This document shows, piece by piece, positions 54,307 through 62,627 of a DNA stretch of 64,000 bases. Origin of the DNA: Ornithinimicrobium sufpigmenti (lineage in GTDB: Bacteria; Actinomycetota; Actinomycetes; Actinomycetales; Dermatophilaceae); contig NZ_CP036403.1 in NCBI RefSeq assembly GCF_004322775.1, positions 3,534,001-3,598,000 of the forward strand, written 5' to 3'. Within the stretch, counting starts at the first letter, position 1. Each line of letters begins with the position of its first letter. Position numbers and translations under genes: made by a program. The notes under the pieces are model-generated. The model was given only the letters and a program-made list of their open reading frames with translations. It was not told where the DNA came from and searched no databases.

Positions 54307-55188
54307 CTACGAGGAGTCGCGCGCCCGGACTCCTGCCGCCAGGTCCTCCGTGGTCCGTCCGGCCAGCGCGCTGCGCAGGTCGGGGACGGCGGCCAGGAGG
54401 GAGCGGGTGTATGGGTGCTCCGGCGCGGCGAAGAGCTCCTCGGTGGGGGCGACCTCGACCACCTCGCCGTGCTGCATCACGGCGATCCGGTCGCAGGTGT
54501 GGCGCACCACCGACAGGTCGTGGGAGACGAAGATCAGGGTGAGGTCGAAGCCGTCGACCACCTCGTCGATGAGGTTGAGCACCTGGGCGCGGACCGACAC
54601 GTCCAGCGCGGAGACCGGCTCGTCCGCGACGAGGATCGCCGGGTCGGGGGCGAGGGCGCGGGCGATCGAGATCCGCTGGCGCTGGCCACCGGAGAACTGG
54701 TGCGGGTAGCGGTCGACCATGTCCGCCGACAGCCCGACCCGCTCCAGCAGCTCGGCGACGCGCGCGGCGGAGCCTTCCCGGCGGCCCTGGGCCACCAGCG
54801 GTTCCGCGACGATCTCCCCCACCCGCATCCGCGGGTCGAGGCTGCTCATCGGGTCCTGGAAGACCAGCTGCACCGTCTGGCGGAGCCAGCCCAGCCGACG
54901 CCCGGGCTGGTCATGGACGGGCCGGCCCTCGACGTAGATCTCCCCGGCGGTGGGCTGGTCCAGCCCGCAGATCAGCCGCAGCAGGGTCGACTTGCCCGAC
55001 CCGGACTCGCCGACGATCCCGAAGCGTTCGCCCCGCTCGATGCTGAGCGAGACGTCCCGCACCGCGTGCACGACGGGCGGCGACTCGCGCAAAGACGTCC
55101 GGGGTCGCCGGTACTGCCGGTCGACCCCGCGGAGCTCGACCGCCGGCGCCGCAGCCCGCGGTCCGGGACCCCGCGTCTCCTCAGCCAT
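54307..55188 (-). CDS. Oligopeptide ABC transporter ATP-binding protein (DppF/OppF type)
   Basis: 293 residues. Walker A GESGSGKST, Q-loop VFQDPMSSLDPR, signature FSGGQRQRIS, Walker B ILVADEPVSALD and switch HDLSVV. The end HPYTRSLLAAVPD is typical of peptide importers. It overlaps the DppD-like gene by 8 bp and energises the permeases encoded 3-5 kb away. Confidence 0.94.
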   Translation of the reverse strand: MAEETRGPGPRAAAPAVELRGVDRQYRRPRTSLRESPPVVHAVRDVSLSIERGERFGIVGESGSGKSTLLRLICGLDQPTAGEIYVEGRPVHDQPGRRLGWLRQTVQLVFQDPMSSLDPRMRVGEIVAEPLVAQGRREGSAARVAELLERVGLSADMVDRYPHQFSGGQRQRISIARALAPDPAILVADEPVSALDVSVRAQVLNLIDEVVDGFDLTLIFVSHDLSVVRHTCDRIAVMQHGEVVEVAPTEELFAAPEHPYTRSLLAAVPDLRSALAGRTTEDLAAGVRARDSS

Positions 55189-56230
55189 CGTCGACCCCCG
55201 CCGGGTGGAAGCAGGCGTACCCCGACGCGGTCTCCCCGGCCGGGTGGTGACCGCGAGGAGTCCAGGGCGGGCGGGTACGGCATACCTCGGTGGCGTGGGT
55301 GCAGCGGGTGCGGAAGACGCACCCTTCGGGGAAGCCGCCCGCCGGCGGCACGGTCCCCGGGATGGTGGGCAGGGCGGCCCGGGCGTGGCGGGCTCCGTCG
55401 GCGCAGGAGAGGTCGCTCGCCGCGATCAGGCCCTGGGTGTAGCGGTGCCGCGGGTCGGTGAAGATCTGCGCGACGGGACCGGCCTCGACGATGCGGCCGC
55501 CGTACATCACGAGCACCCGCTCGCAGACCGTGGCCACCACCGCCAGGTCGTGGGTGATGAAGAGCATCGCCGCGTCGCGCGCCTGCACCCCGCGCACGAC
55601 GAGGTCGAGCACGGTGGCCTGCACGGTGACGTCGAGCGCGGTCGTCGGCTCGTCGCAGATGAGCAGCGCCGGGTCGTTGGCGAGGGCGATGGCGAGCACG
55701 ACCCGCTGGCGCTGACCACCGGACAGCTCGTGCGGGTAGGCGCGAAAGATGTGGGCGGGTTCGGGCAGACCGACCTGGTCGAGCAGCTCGACCGCCCGCT
55801 GCCGGGCCTCGGTCCGCGAGCGCGTGCCGTGGATGGTCATCACCTCGGCGACCTGGGCCCCGACCCGCATCGTGGGGTTGAGCGCGGTCATCGGCTCCTG
55901 GAAGACCATCGACATCGCGTCGCCGCGCAGCTTGGCCATCTCCCGCTCGCCGACCGTGAGCAGGTTGCGCGTGGCGGGGGTGCGCCCGCACAGCCGCACG
56001 TCGCCCTCGGCGTGCAGGCCCTCCCCCAGCAGCCCCATGACCGCCAGCGCGGTCAACGACTTGCCGGACCCGGACTCACCGATCAGCCCGACCCGTTCGC
56101 CGCGCCGGATCGTGAAGGTCACGTCGTGCAGCAGAGGGGTATGCGGCGTGCCGACGTCCAGCCCGCTCACCTCCAGCACGGGCGGGGCGTCTGCTCGCTC
56201 GGCGGTCGGCGAGGTGCTCACCGTGGTCAC
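55181..56230 (-). CDS. Oligopeptide ABC transporter ATP-binding protein (DppD/OppD type)
   Basis: 349 residues, GTG start. Walker A GESGSGKSL, VFQEPMTALNP, LSGGQRQRV, LLICDEPTTALDVTVQ and HDLAVV are all intact. The C-terminal oligopeptide-transporter extension carries the cysteine cluster CVFRTRC...C...C that binds an Fe-S cluster in some family members. Partner of the DppF-like protein, but separated from the permease genes by unrelated genes. Confidence 0.94.
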   Translation of the reverse strand: MTTVSTSPTAERADAPPVLEVSGLDVGTPHTPLLHDVTFTIRRGERVGLIGESGSGKSLTALAVMGLLGEGLHAEGDVRLCGRTPATRNLLTVGEREMAKLRGDAMSMVFQEPMTALNPTMRVGAQVAEVMTIHGTRSRTEARQRAVELLDQVGLPEPAHIFRAYPHELSGGQRQRVVLAIALANDPALLICDEPTTALDVTVQATVLDLVVRGVQARDAAMLFITHDLAVVATVCERVLVMYGGRIVEAGPVAQIFTDPRHRYTQGLIAASDLSCADGARHARAALPTIPGTVPPAGGFPEGCVFRTRCTHATEVCRTRPPWTPRGHHPAGETASGYACFHPAGVDDG

Positions 56231-56290
56231 CGGCGTGCCTCCTCTGGCGCTGGGCTGGCTGGACAGCGCTCAGAGTAGTCGGCGCGCCTG

Positions 56291-56617
56291 CTACTTCGGC
56301 GGCAGTGCCCGCGCCGTCGCCGTCCCACGGTCGACGACGGCGCACAGCTCGTCCGCTGTGGTCAGCCCGGCCGTATCGACGTGCAGCCATCCGGTCATCA
56401 CCCGGTCCCCCATGACCTGCTCCCGCACGTGGCCGCCGACCTGCGCCTCGCCCGTGCCCGGCTCGATGCGGAACATGAGGCCGTCCTCGCCCACCGCCAC
56501 GGCCATGTGGTCCGCGAGCAGGAACGCCAGACCGCCGAACATCTTCTTCTCGGTGACGTCGGCCTCGTCCCGCAGCAGGTCACGGACCCGCTGGGCCAGC
56601 TCCTCGTCATACGCCAT
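56291..56617 (-). CDS. TfoX N-terminal-domain protein
   Basis: 108 residues. TfoX_N pattern: MAYDEELAQRVRDLL, VTEKKMFGGLAFLLADHMAVAV and GWLHVDTAGL. In gamma-proteobacteria the longer TfoX/Sxy turns on competence genes; single-domain actinobacterial versions are of unknown role. It sits in the segment that splits the ABC operon. Confidence 0.88.
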   Translation of the reverse strand: MAYDEELAQRVRDLLRDEADVTEKKMFGGLAFLLADHMAVAVGEDGLMFRIEPGTGEAQVGGHVREQVMGDRVMTGWLHVDTAGLTTADELCAVVDRGTATARALPPK

Positions 56618-56650
56618 GGAGGGAGTATGCCGCGCGCGCCGGCCCTGCGC

Positions 56651-57359
56651 TCACCCTCGCCGGGCGACGGCGAGCAGGTGTGGGCTGGCCTCGGCGACTG
56701 CGTCACGGTGGGCGGCGATCCGTGCGGGGTCCTCGCCTGCGCTTGTGGTCAGGACGGCGTCCAACCGGTCGGAGACCCGGTGGCAAGTTCCTGCAGCTCG
56801 GGGTCGTCGGCGACCGCTCCAGCGCACCGACGTGGGGCCCCTCGACCCCGTGCACCTCGACTTCCTCGAAGCCGGCCTCCTCCACCTCGGCGCGCAGCTC
56901 GGCCACGGTGTGGAAGTGCCCGCCGGGGAAGCCGCCCGCGGTGCTGGCCCACTCCCCGGTCCGCAGGATGTGCAGGTCGGCGGTGCCGAGGGCCTCGAAG
57001 CCGCTCCTCGTCGCGGCCTCGGCGAAGGCGGTCAGCCGGCCGATGCCCTGGGCGAAGAGCAGTCCGCCAGGGACCAGGACCCGTCGCGCCTCCGCGAGCG
57101 CCCGCAGGCGGTGCTGCCTGCTGATCAGGTGGTACAGCGGGCCGAGCAGGAGCACCGCGTCGAGGGACCCGTCGTCATGGCACAGGTCGCGCGCATCACC
57201 GACGGAACGGGTCGTGATCCTGGTGTCCTCGTCGACGTGGTCGGCGTAGTAGGACAGGATCGCCGCGTCCAGCACATCCTGGGCCGGCACGGTGGCGTCG
57301 TCGCCGCTCCCGAGCGAGGTCGCGCCCTCGTCAACGCCTCCGGGTGAGGCGGACGTCAT
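56651..57359 (-). pseudogene. Decayed SAM-dependent methyltransferase
   Basis: From ATG 57359 the frame reads ILSYYADHVDEDTRI, a normal methyltransferase start, then jumps straight to SVGDARDL...AVLLLGPLYHL: the roughly 50 residues carrying the SAM-binding VLDxGGGTG motif are missing in frame. Later two separate 1-nt deletions (near GAGCGGTCG and GCCACCGGG) break the reading. Restoring both gives VADDPELQELATRVSDRLDAV and a natural end at 56651. Three independent lesions make it a true pseudogene. The start overlaps the UPF0045 gene (ATGA). Confidence 0.85.
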
Positions 57360-57673
57360 ACCCCGTCGCCGGGCGCCTGGCCCAGATGCTCGCGCACCCG
57401 GTCGACCTTGCCCTGCAGCTGCCCGGTGAAGCCGGGGCGCAGGTCGGCCTTGAGGACCAGGGAGACGCGGGGGCCGTGCGCGGCGACGGCGTCGCAGGCG
57501 GCCTTGATCACCGGCATGACCTCGTCCCACTCACCCTCGATGGTGGTGAACATGGAGGTCAGCTCGTAGGGCAGCCCGGAGTCCTGGACCACCTTGATGG
57601 CGTCGGCGACGGCCGCGCTGACCGAGCCGGACTCGTCGGAGGCGGAGGGGGCGACGGAGAAGGCGAAGAGCAT
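57356..57673 (-). CDS. UPF0045/MTH1187-family thiamine-binding-like protein
   Basis: 105 residues. YqgV/MTH1187 pattern: MLFAFSVAPS, VSAAVADAIKVVQDSGLPYELTSMFTTIEGEWDEVMPVIKAACDAV, VSLVLKADLRPG. Relatives bind thiamine or its precursors; the role here is not shown. Translationally coupled to the decayed methyltransferase and divergent from the F420-type oxidoreductase (46 bp). Confidence 0.88.
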   Translation of the reverse strand: MLFAFSVAPSASDESGSVSAAVADAIKVVQDSGLPYELTSMFTTIEGEWDEVMPVIKAACDAVAAHGPRVSLVLKADLRPGFTGQLQGKVDRVREHLGQAPGDGV

Positions 57674-57719
57674 GGGTCCACCGTATGCGGTCCTCGAGGC
57701 CGCGGGTCAGACTGAGGCC

Positions 57720-58652
57720 ATGGACCTGCGCATCTTCACCGAGCCCCAGCAGGGGGCGACCTACGACGACCAGCTCCGCCTCGCGCGGACCGCGGAGGAC
57801 AGCGGCTTCGGCGCCTTCTTCCGCTCCGACCACTTCGTCGCGATGGGCCGGGAAGGCCTGCCGGGTCCGACCGACTCGTGGGTGACGCTGGGAGCGCTGG
57901 CCCGCGAGACGAGCACGATCCGGCTGGGGACGCTAGTCACCTCGGTCACCTTCCGGCACCCGGCGCTGCTCGGCGTCAGCGTGGCCCAGGTCGACCAGAT
58001 GAGCGGTGGGCGGGTCGAGCTGGGGCTGGGCGCAGGGTGGTTCGAGGCCGAGCACGCGGCGTATGGCGTGCCCTTCCCCGACGCGCGGGGCCGGTTCGAC
58101 CTGCTCGAGGACGCACTGGAGATCATCACCGGGATGTGGGCGACGCCGGAGGGGGAAAGGTTCAACCACGAGGGGAAGGTGGTGACGGTCAAGGACTCGC
58201 CAGCCCTGCCGAAGCCGGTGCAGCAGCCGCGGCCGCCGATCGTCATGGGCGGTGGTGGCAAGAAGCGCACGCCGGCGCTGGCGGCGCGGTTCGCCGACGA
58301 GTTCAACATGGCCTTCCCGACGATGGAGGCCACGGTCGCGCAGTTCGCGCGCGTCGACGACGCGTGCCGGGCGGTCGGGCGGGAGCCCTCGGAGCTGCTG
58401 CGCTCGGTGGCGCTGGTGGCGTGCGTCGGCCGCGACGACGCGGAGGTCCGCCGTCGGGCGGACGCGATCGGACGGGACGTCGACGAGCTGCGGGCCAGCG
58501 GTCTGGCCGGGACGCCCGCCGAGGTCGTCGAGCGGCTCGGGCAGTGGCGTGAGGAGACCGGGGCCGAGCAGTACTACCTGCAGATGCTCGACATCGGCGA
58601 CCTCGGGCACACCGAGCTGGTGGCTGCCGAGGTGGTGCCCCAGCTGGGGTGA
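57720..58652 (+). CDS. LLM-class F420-dependent oxidoreductase
   Basis: 310 residues. DLRIFTEPQQGATYDDQLRLARTAEDSGFGAFFRSDHF, LGTLVTSVTFRHPALLGVSVAQVDQMSGGRVELGLGAGWFEAEHAAYG and VMGGGGKKRTPALAARFADEFN match F420-dependent relatives of luciferase common in Actinobacteria. Substrate unknown. It is the only plus-strand gene in this transporter region and is followed by a tandem-repeat block. Confidence 0.9.
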   Translation: MDLRIFTEPQQGATYDDQLRLARTAEDSGFGAFFRSDHFVAMGREGLPGPTDSWVTLGALARETSTIRLGTLVTSVTFRHPALLGVSVAQVDQMSGGRVELGLGAGWFEAEHAAYGVPFPDARGRFDLLEDALEIITGMWATPEGERFNHEGKVVTVKDSPALPKPVQQPRPPIVMGGGGKKRTPALAARFADEFNMAFPTMEATVAQFARVDDACRAVGREPSELLRSVALVACVGRDDAEVRRRADAIGRDVDELRASGLAGTPAEVVERLGQWREETGAEQYYLQMLDIGDLGHTELVAAEVVPQLG

Positions 58653-58762
58653 GCGCAGGTCGCGCGCTCGGTCGGCGCAGGTCGCGCGCTCGGTCGGCGC
58701 AGGTGGCGCGCTCGGTCGGCGCAGGTGGCGCGCTCGGTCGGTGCAGGTCGCGCGCTTGGTCG
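58653..58762. repeat. Five tandem 22-bp repeats
   Basis: Units at 58653, 58675, 58697, 58719 and 58741 share GCAGGT(C/G)GCGCGCTCGGTCG with a few changes, beginning right after the oxidoreductase stop and ending 12 bp before the DppC-like stop. No spacers, so not CRISPR. Different in sequence from the 23-bp family. Confidence 0.92.
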
Positions 58763-58774
58763 GGTGGGGCCGCG

Positions 58775-59719
58775 TCAGCGGTGCTGGAGCTTGGGGTCGA
58801 GCCAGTCGCGGAGGCCGTCGCCGAAGAGGTTGAAGCCGAGCACCGACAGGGCGATCGCGGCGCCGGGAATGAGTGCCAGGTGCGGCGCGGCGCGGAGGGT
58901 GGTCTGGGCCTCGTAGAGCATCCGGCCCCAGGAGGCCTGGCCGGTCGGGGTCCCGAGCCCGAGGTAGGCCAGGGCGGCCTCGGCCAGGATCGCGATCGCG
59001 AACGACACCGAGGCCTGGACGATGACCAGCCCGGCGACGTTGGGCAGGACGTGGCGCCAGGCGATCCCCCACGAGGAGCGACCGGCGGCCCGGGCGGCCA
59101 CGACGTACTCCGTGCGCATCACGCCCAGGGCTCCCGAGCGGGTGACCCGCGCGAAGGCCGGGATCGTGGCGATCCCGATCGCGATCATCGCCACGCGGGT
59201 CGAGCCGCCGTAGAGCGCGGCGAACATGATCGCCAGCAGCAGCGCCGGGAACGCCAGCAGCACGTCGTTGCCGCGCATGACCAGCTGGCCGAGCCAGCCG
59301 GGGGACATCGCGGCCAGGATGCCGAGCGGCACGCCGACGACGGCGGCGACGCCCACGGCGACCAGACCGACATACAGGGTGGTGCGGGCGCCGACGAGGA
59401 TCTGGGTCAGCACGTCCCGGCGCAGCCGGTCGGTGCCGAGCCAGTGCTCGGCGTTGGGGGTCTGGTAGGGGTCGACGGGCAGCACCCGCATCGGTGGGTA
59501 GGGCGTCCAGACGTAGGAGATCAGCGCGAGCACGACCACGGCGAGGACGATCGAGCCGCCGATGATCAGGGCGGGGTTGAGCCGGGCCAGCCGTCGGCGC
59601 CGCGACCCGGCCTGACCGGTCGGCTCCGCACCAGCACCGCCGGGCGGCCCGCCGGCAGCCCCGTCACCCACCGGGCCGGAGCGACCTGGGGTCGGCAGTC
59701 CCTGCAGCGCCTCGCTCAT
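58775..59719 (-). CDS. Oligopeptide ABC transporter permease (DppC type)
   Basis: 314 residues. A Gly/Pro-rich cytosolic start, helix at about 50-72, then five more and the EAA-like loop VVAARAAGRSSWGIAWRHVLPN that contacts the ATPases. AEAALAYLGLGTPTGQASWG is conserved. The ATG overlaps the DppB-like stop (4 bp). Confidence 0.93.
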   Translation of the reverse strand: MSEALQGLPTPGRSGPVGDGAAGGPPGGAGAEPTGQAGSRRRRLARLNPALIIGGSIVLAVVVLALISYVWTPYPPMRVLPVDPYQTPNAEHWLGTDRLRRDVLTQILVGARTTLYVGLVAVGVAAVVGVPLGILAAMSPGWLGQLVMRGNDVLLAFPALLLAIMFAALYGGSTRVAMIAIGIATIPAFARVTRSGALGVMRTEYVVAARAAGRSSWGIAWRHVLPNVAGLVIVQASVSFAIAILAEAALAYLGLGTPTGQASWGRMLYEAQTTLRAAPHLALIPGAAIALSVLGFNLFGDGLRDWLDPKLQHR

Positions 59720-60660
59720 CGCGTCTTCAGCCTCGGGTCGATGAGCAGGTAGAGCACGTCCACCAGGAAGTTGATCACCAGCACGACGACGACCAGCACC
59801 ATCACCACGGCCTGCACGGTGAGCAGCTCCCGCCTCGCGACCGAGTCCAGCAGCAGCGAGCCCAGCCCCGGGATGACGAAGACCCGCTCGATGACCACCG
59901 CCCCGATGAAGAGGGTGGCCAGCTGCAGGCCGAGGACGGTCACGACCGGCACGGCCGCGTTGCGCAGCCCGTGGCGCCGCAGCGCCGGCAGCGGCCGCAG
60001 CCCCTTGGCCCGCGCGGTCCTCAGGTAGTCCTCGCGCAGCACGTCCAGGACGGCCGAGCGGACATACCGGGCCAGCACCGCCGCCTGCACCAGCGCCAGC
60101 GAGATCGCCGGCAGGGTCAGCCGCTGCGCGAACCCGAGCGGGTCCTGCGCGGGCACCACCCAGCCGCCGGAGGGGAACCAGCCCAGCCGCACCGCGAAGA
60201 CCGAGATGAGCAGGATGCCGGCCAGGAACGCCGGGACGGCGACCCCCACCTGCGACAGCGCCGAGACGACCACCCCGTCCGCGTGCCGGTGCCGCACCGC
60301 CATCCAGGTCCCGACCGGCACCGCGACCAGCACCGCCAGCACCATCGACGCCGCCACCAGCCACAGCGTCACCTGCAGCCGGTCGGCGATCTGCGGGCCG
60401 ATCGCAGCGCGCGAGATGAACTCCACCCCGGGGTCGAGGGTGAGCAGCCCGCGCATCCAGTCCAGGTACTGCACCAGCACCGGTCGCTCCAGCCCGAACT
60501 GCTCCCGCAGCTGCGCGACCGCCCCCTCCGAGGCGTTGATCCCGAGCGCGATCCGCGCCGGGTCACCGGGCAGGACCCGCATGAAGCCGAAGACCAGCAC
60601 CGACGCCACCAGCACGCTGGCCACCAGGACCAGGGCGCGGTTGAGCAGGCGCAGGAGCAT
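59716..60660 (-). CDS. Oligopeptide ABC transporter permease (DppB type)
   Basis: 314 residues, six helices. MRVLPGDPARIALG, the EAA loop DYLRTARAKGLRPLPALRRHGLRNA and IERVFVIPGLGSLLLDSVARRE are typical. The start is at MLLRLLNRALVL; the twelve preceding in-frame codons are unconserved and run into the repeat region. Confidence 0.93.
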   Translation of the reverse strand: MLLRLLNRALVLVASVLVASVLVFGFMRVLPGDPARIALGINASEGAVAQLREQFGLERPVLVQYLDWMRGLLTLDPGVEFISRAAIGPQIADRLQVTLWLVAASMVLAVLVAVPVGTWMAVRHRHADGVVVSALSQVGVAVPAFLAGILLISVFAVRLGWFPSGGWVVPAQDPLGFAQRLTLPAISLALVQAAVLARYVRSAVLDVLREDYLRTARAKGLRPLPALRRHGLRNAAVPVVTVLGLQLATLFIGAVVIERVFVIPGLGSLLLDSVARRELLTVQAVVMVLVVVVLVINFLVDVLYLLIDPRLKTR

Positions 60661-60757
60661 TGGATCAGGGTATGCGGTGCCTTCCCGCCCACTCACCGCG
60701 ATCAGGTATGCGGCGTCCCACCGCCCGGACCGCGATCAGGTATGCGGTGCCTCGCGC
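60661..60757. repeat. Three degenerate direct repeats with GATCAGGTATGCGG core
   Basis: GATCAGGGTATGCGGTGCC, GATCAGGTATGCGGCG and GATCAGGTATGCGGTGCC occur at about 35-bp spacing between the binding-protein and permease genes. Each contains the GGTATGCGG form of the genome-wide 9-mer. Confidence 0.8.
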
Positions 60758-60763
60758 CCACCG

Positions 60764-60818
60764 ACTGCTGCACCTGTGCACGGCATACCGCAGAATTCTG
60801 TGCACGGCCGCAGCATTC
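60764..60818. repeat. Imperfect inverted repeat, TGCTGCGCCTGTGCACG family, copy 2
   Basis: TGCTGCACCTGTGCACGG and CTGTGCACGGCCGCAGCA pair imperfectly around GCATACCGCAGAATT; the whole element aligns with 19806-19862. It lies between the lipoprotein gene and the permease genes, where it could attenuate permease expression relative to the binding protein. Confidence 0.7.
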
Positions 60819-60875
60819 GGTGAGGTGGCCGTGCCGGGGCCGCATCACCAGGCGCCACCCTCCGGGGCGCGCGCC

Positions 60876-62504
60876 TCACTCCCGCGCGAGGTCCGCCAGC
60901 GGGAAGGAGTCGGTGAGCAGGTTCTCCGGAAGGCCGGTGATGTCGGGCTCGGCGACCATGAGGTTGGGCAGCAGGAAGAGGAAGTCGGCGGCGGCGTCCT
61001 CGCTGATCAGCCGAGCGGCCTGCGCCATCGCCTCGACCTGCTCCTCCTCGGTGCCGCTGTCCGCGGTCTCGAAGAGCGCCTGGATCTCCTCGGTGCCGTA
61101 GGTAGTGTAGTAGTCGGGGCTGCCGAAGACCGCGGCCATGTCGCGGGCCTCGACGTGGGCCACGATCGACAGGTCGTAGTCCTTGTTGGTGTAGACCGTC
61201 TCCAGCCAGGCCGAGGGGAACTCCAGCTCGTCGATGGTCACGTCGAGGCCGACCTCCTCCAGCATGGACTCCACGACCGTGCCGCAGGCGACGGCGTAGG
61301 GCAGGGTCGGGATCCGCAGCCGCAGCGTCGTGTCCTGCGCCCCGGCCTCCTCGACGAGCTCGCGGGCCCGGTCCTGGTCTAAGGGGTAGTCGCCGGTGCG
61401 GTCCTCGTACCAGGGGTCGGTCGGCGGGGCCATCGAGCCGATGAGGGTGCCCTTGCCGGCCCAGCAGGTGTCCATCAAGGTCTGGTGGTCGATGGCGTGC
61501 CGCACCGCCTGGCGCAGCCGCAGGTCGGACAGGGGGTTTCCCTCCTGCTGGTTCATCGACAGCACCACCTCGCCGTTCGTGGTGCCCTCCAGGATCTGGT
61601 AGGCCCCGCCCTCGAACTCGGCCAGCGCCTCGGGCGCCTGGACGGTGGACACGACGTCGATGGCGTCGGTGAGCATGGCGTTGTTCAGCGCGTTGCCGTC
61701 CCTGAAGTAGCGCATCTCGACGGTGCCGAAGTAGGGCGCGTCGCCGTGGTAGTCGTCGTTGCGGGTCAGGGTGATCGCCGACCCGCGGTCCCAGCGCTCG
61801 AAGACGTAGGGGCCGGTGCCGACCGGCTCGGTGGCCAGGTCGTCCACGCCCTCGGTGTCGAACATGGCCCCGACCAGCGTCGTCATCGAGAAGAGGAACT
61901 CGTTGCTGGGCCGCGACAGGGTCACGACGACGGTCGTGTCGTCGGGCGCCTCGACGGACTCGACCACGTCCAGCCGGCCCGCGAGGCCGTTGGTCCACGC
62001 GTCGGTGCTGACCCGCTCGATGCTGAACGCCGCGTCCTCGGCGGTGAACTCCGCACCGTCGGAGAAGGTCACCCCTTCCTTGAGGTGGAAGGTGTAGGTC
62101 GTGCGGTCCTCGCTGACCTCCCACGACTCGGCCAGGGCCGGCACGATCTCACCCTCGTCGATGGTCACCAGCGTCTCGTAGACGTTGTCCATCATCACCT
62201 GCGGGATGGCGGCGCCGCCGTTGGTGGTGAAGTCCAGGCTGGCCGGCTCGGCGACCAGGCCGACGCGGACCGTCTCGTCGGAGCCGCCCGGGGTGGTGTC
62301 TCCGCCGGTCCCGGTGGCGTCGACCCCGTCCCCGTCACCGCTCCCGGACCCGGTGCCCTCGCCAGCGCCCGAACCCGCCGTCGGCGTGGGGTCAGCGGTG
62401 CCCGAGCCGGCGCTGCACCCCGCCAGGAGCGCCGTGCTCGCCAGGGCGGCCGCAGCCAGCGTGCGGGCACGGGTCAACGTCGACGTCGCGGTCATGACGT
62501 GCAT
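60876..62504 (-). CDS. Oligopeptide-binding lipoprotein of the ABC transporter
   Basis: 542 residues. Lipoprotein signal with lipobox LLAGC (Cys30), a Gly/Ser/Asp-rich linker to about residue 75, then the family 5 solute-binding fold: [71 protein letters not shown]. Captures peptides (or a related solute) outside and hands them to the permeases. Initiation at the Met three codons later is possible. 215 bp of repeats separate it from the permease genes. Confidence 0.93.
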   Translation of the reverse strand: MHVMTATSTLTRARTLAAAALASTALLAGCSAGSGTADPTPTAGSGAGEGTGSGSGDGDGVDATGTGGDTTPGGSDETVRVGLVAEPASLDFTTNGGAAIPQVMMDNVYETLVTIDEGEIVPALAESWEVSEDRTTYTFHLKEGVTFSDGAEFTAEDAAFSIERVSTDAWTNGLAGRLDVVESVEAPDDTTVVVTLSRPSNEFLFSMTTLVGAMFDTEGVDDLATEPVGTGPYVFERWDRGSAITLTRNDDYHGDAPYFGTVEMRYFRDGNALNNAMLTDAIDVVSTVQAPEALAEFEGGAYQILEGTTNGEVVLSMNQQEGNPLSDLRLRQAVRHAIDHQTLMDTCWAGKGTLIGSMAPPTDPWYEDRTGDYPLDQDRARELVEEAGAQDTTLRLRIPTLPYAVACGTVVESMLEEVGLDVTIDELEFPSAWLETVYTNKDYDLSIVAHVEARDMAAVFGSPDYYTTYGTEEIQALFETADSGTEEEQVEAMAQAARLISEDAAADFLFLLPNLMVAEPDITGLPENLLTDSFPLADLARE

Positions 62505-62570
62505 CTTGCTTCATCGGGCAGAACGGGTGCAATTTCGTCACTGAGAGGTCTGGAAACTACCGACGGGAAA

Positions 62571-62589
62571 CTGATACTGTCGGTATCAG
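62571..62589. promoter_or_regulatory. Perfect operator-like palindrome upstream of the acyl-CoA dehydrogenase
   Basis: CTGATAC-TGTCG-GTATCAG, 7-bp arms around a 5-bp centre, 38 bp before the GTG. The size and symmetry fit a TetR- or MarR-type repressor site controlling fatty-acid oxidation genes. It sits in a 123-bp divergent gap, so it could also affect the lipoprotein gene. Confidence 0.5.
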
Positions 62590-62627
62590 GTACTTTGGGT
62601 ACACCCCTTCCGGGAAGAGAGGCCACC

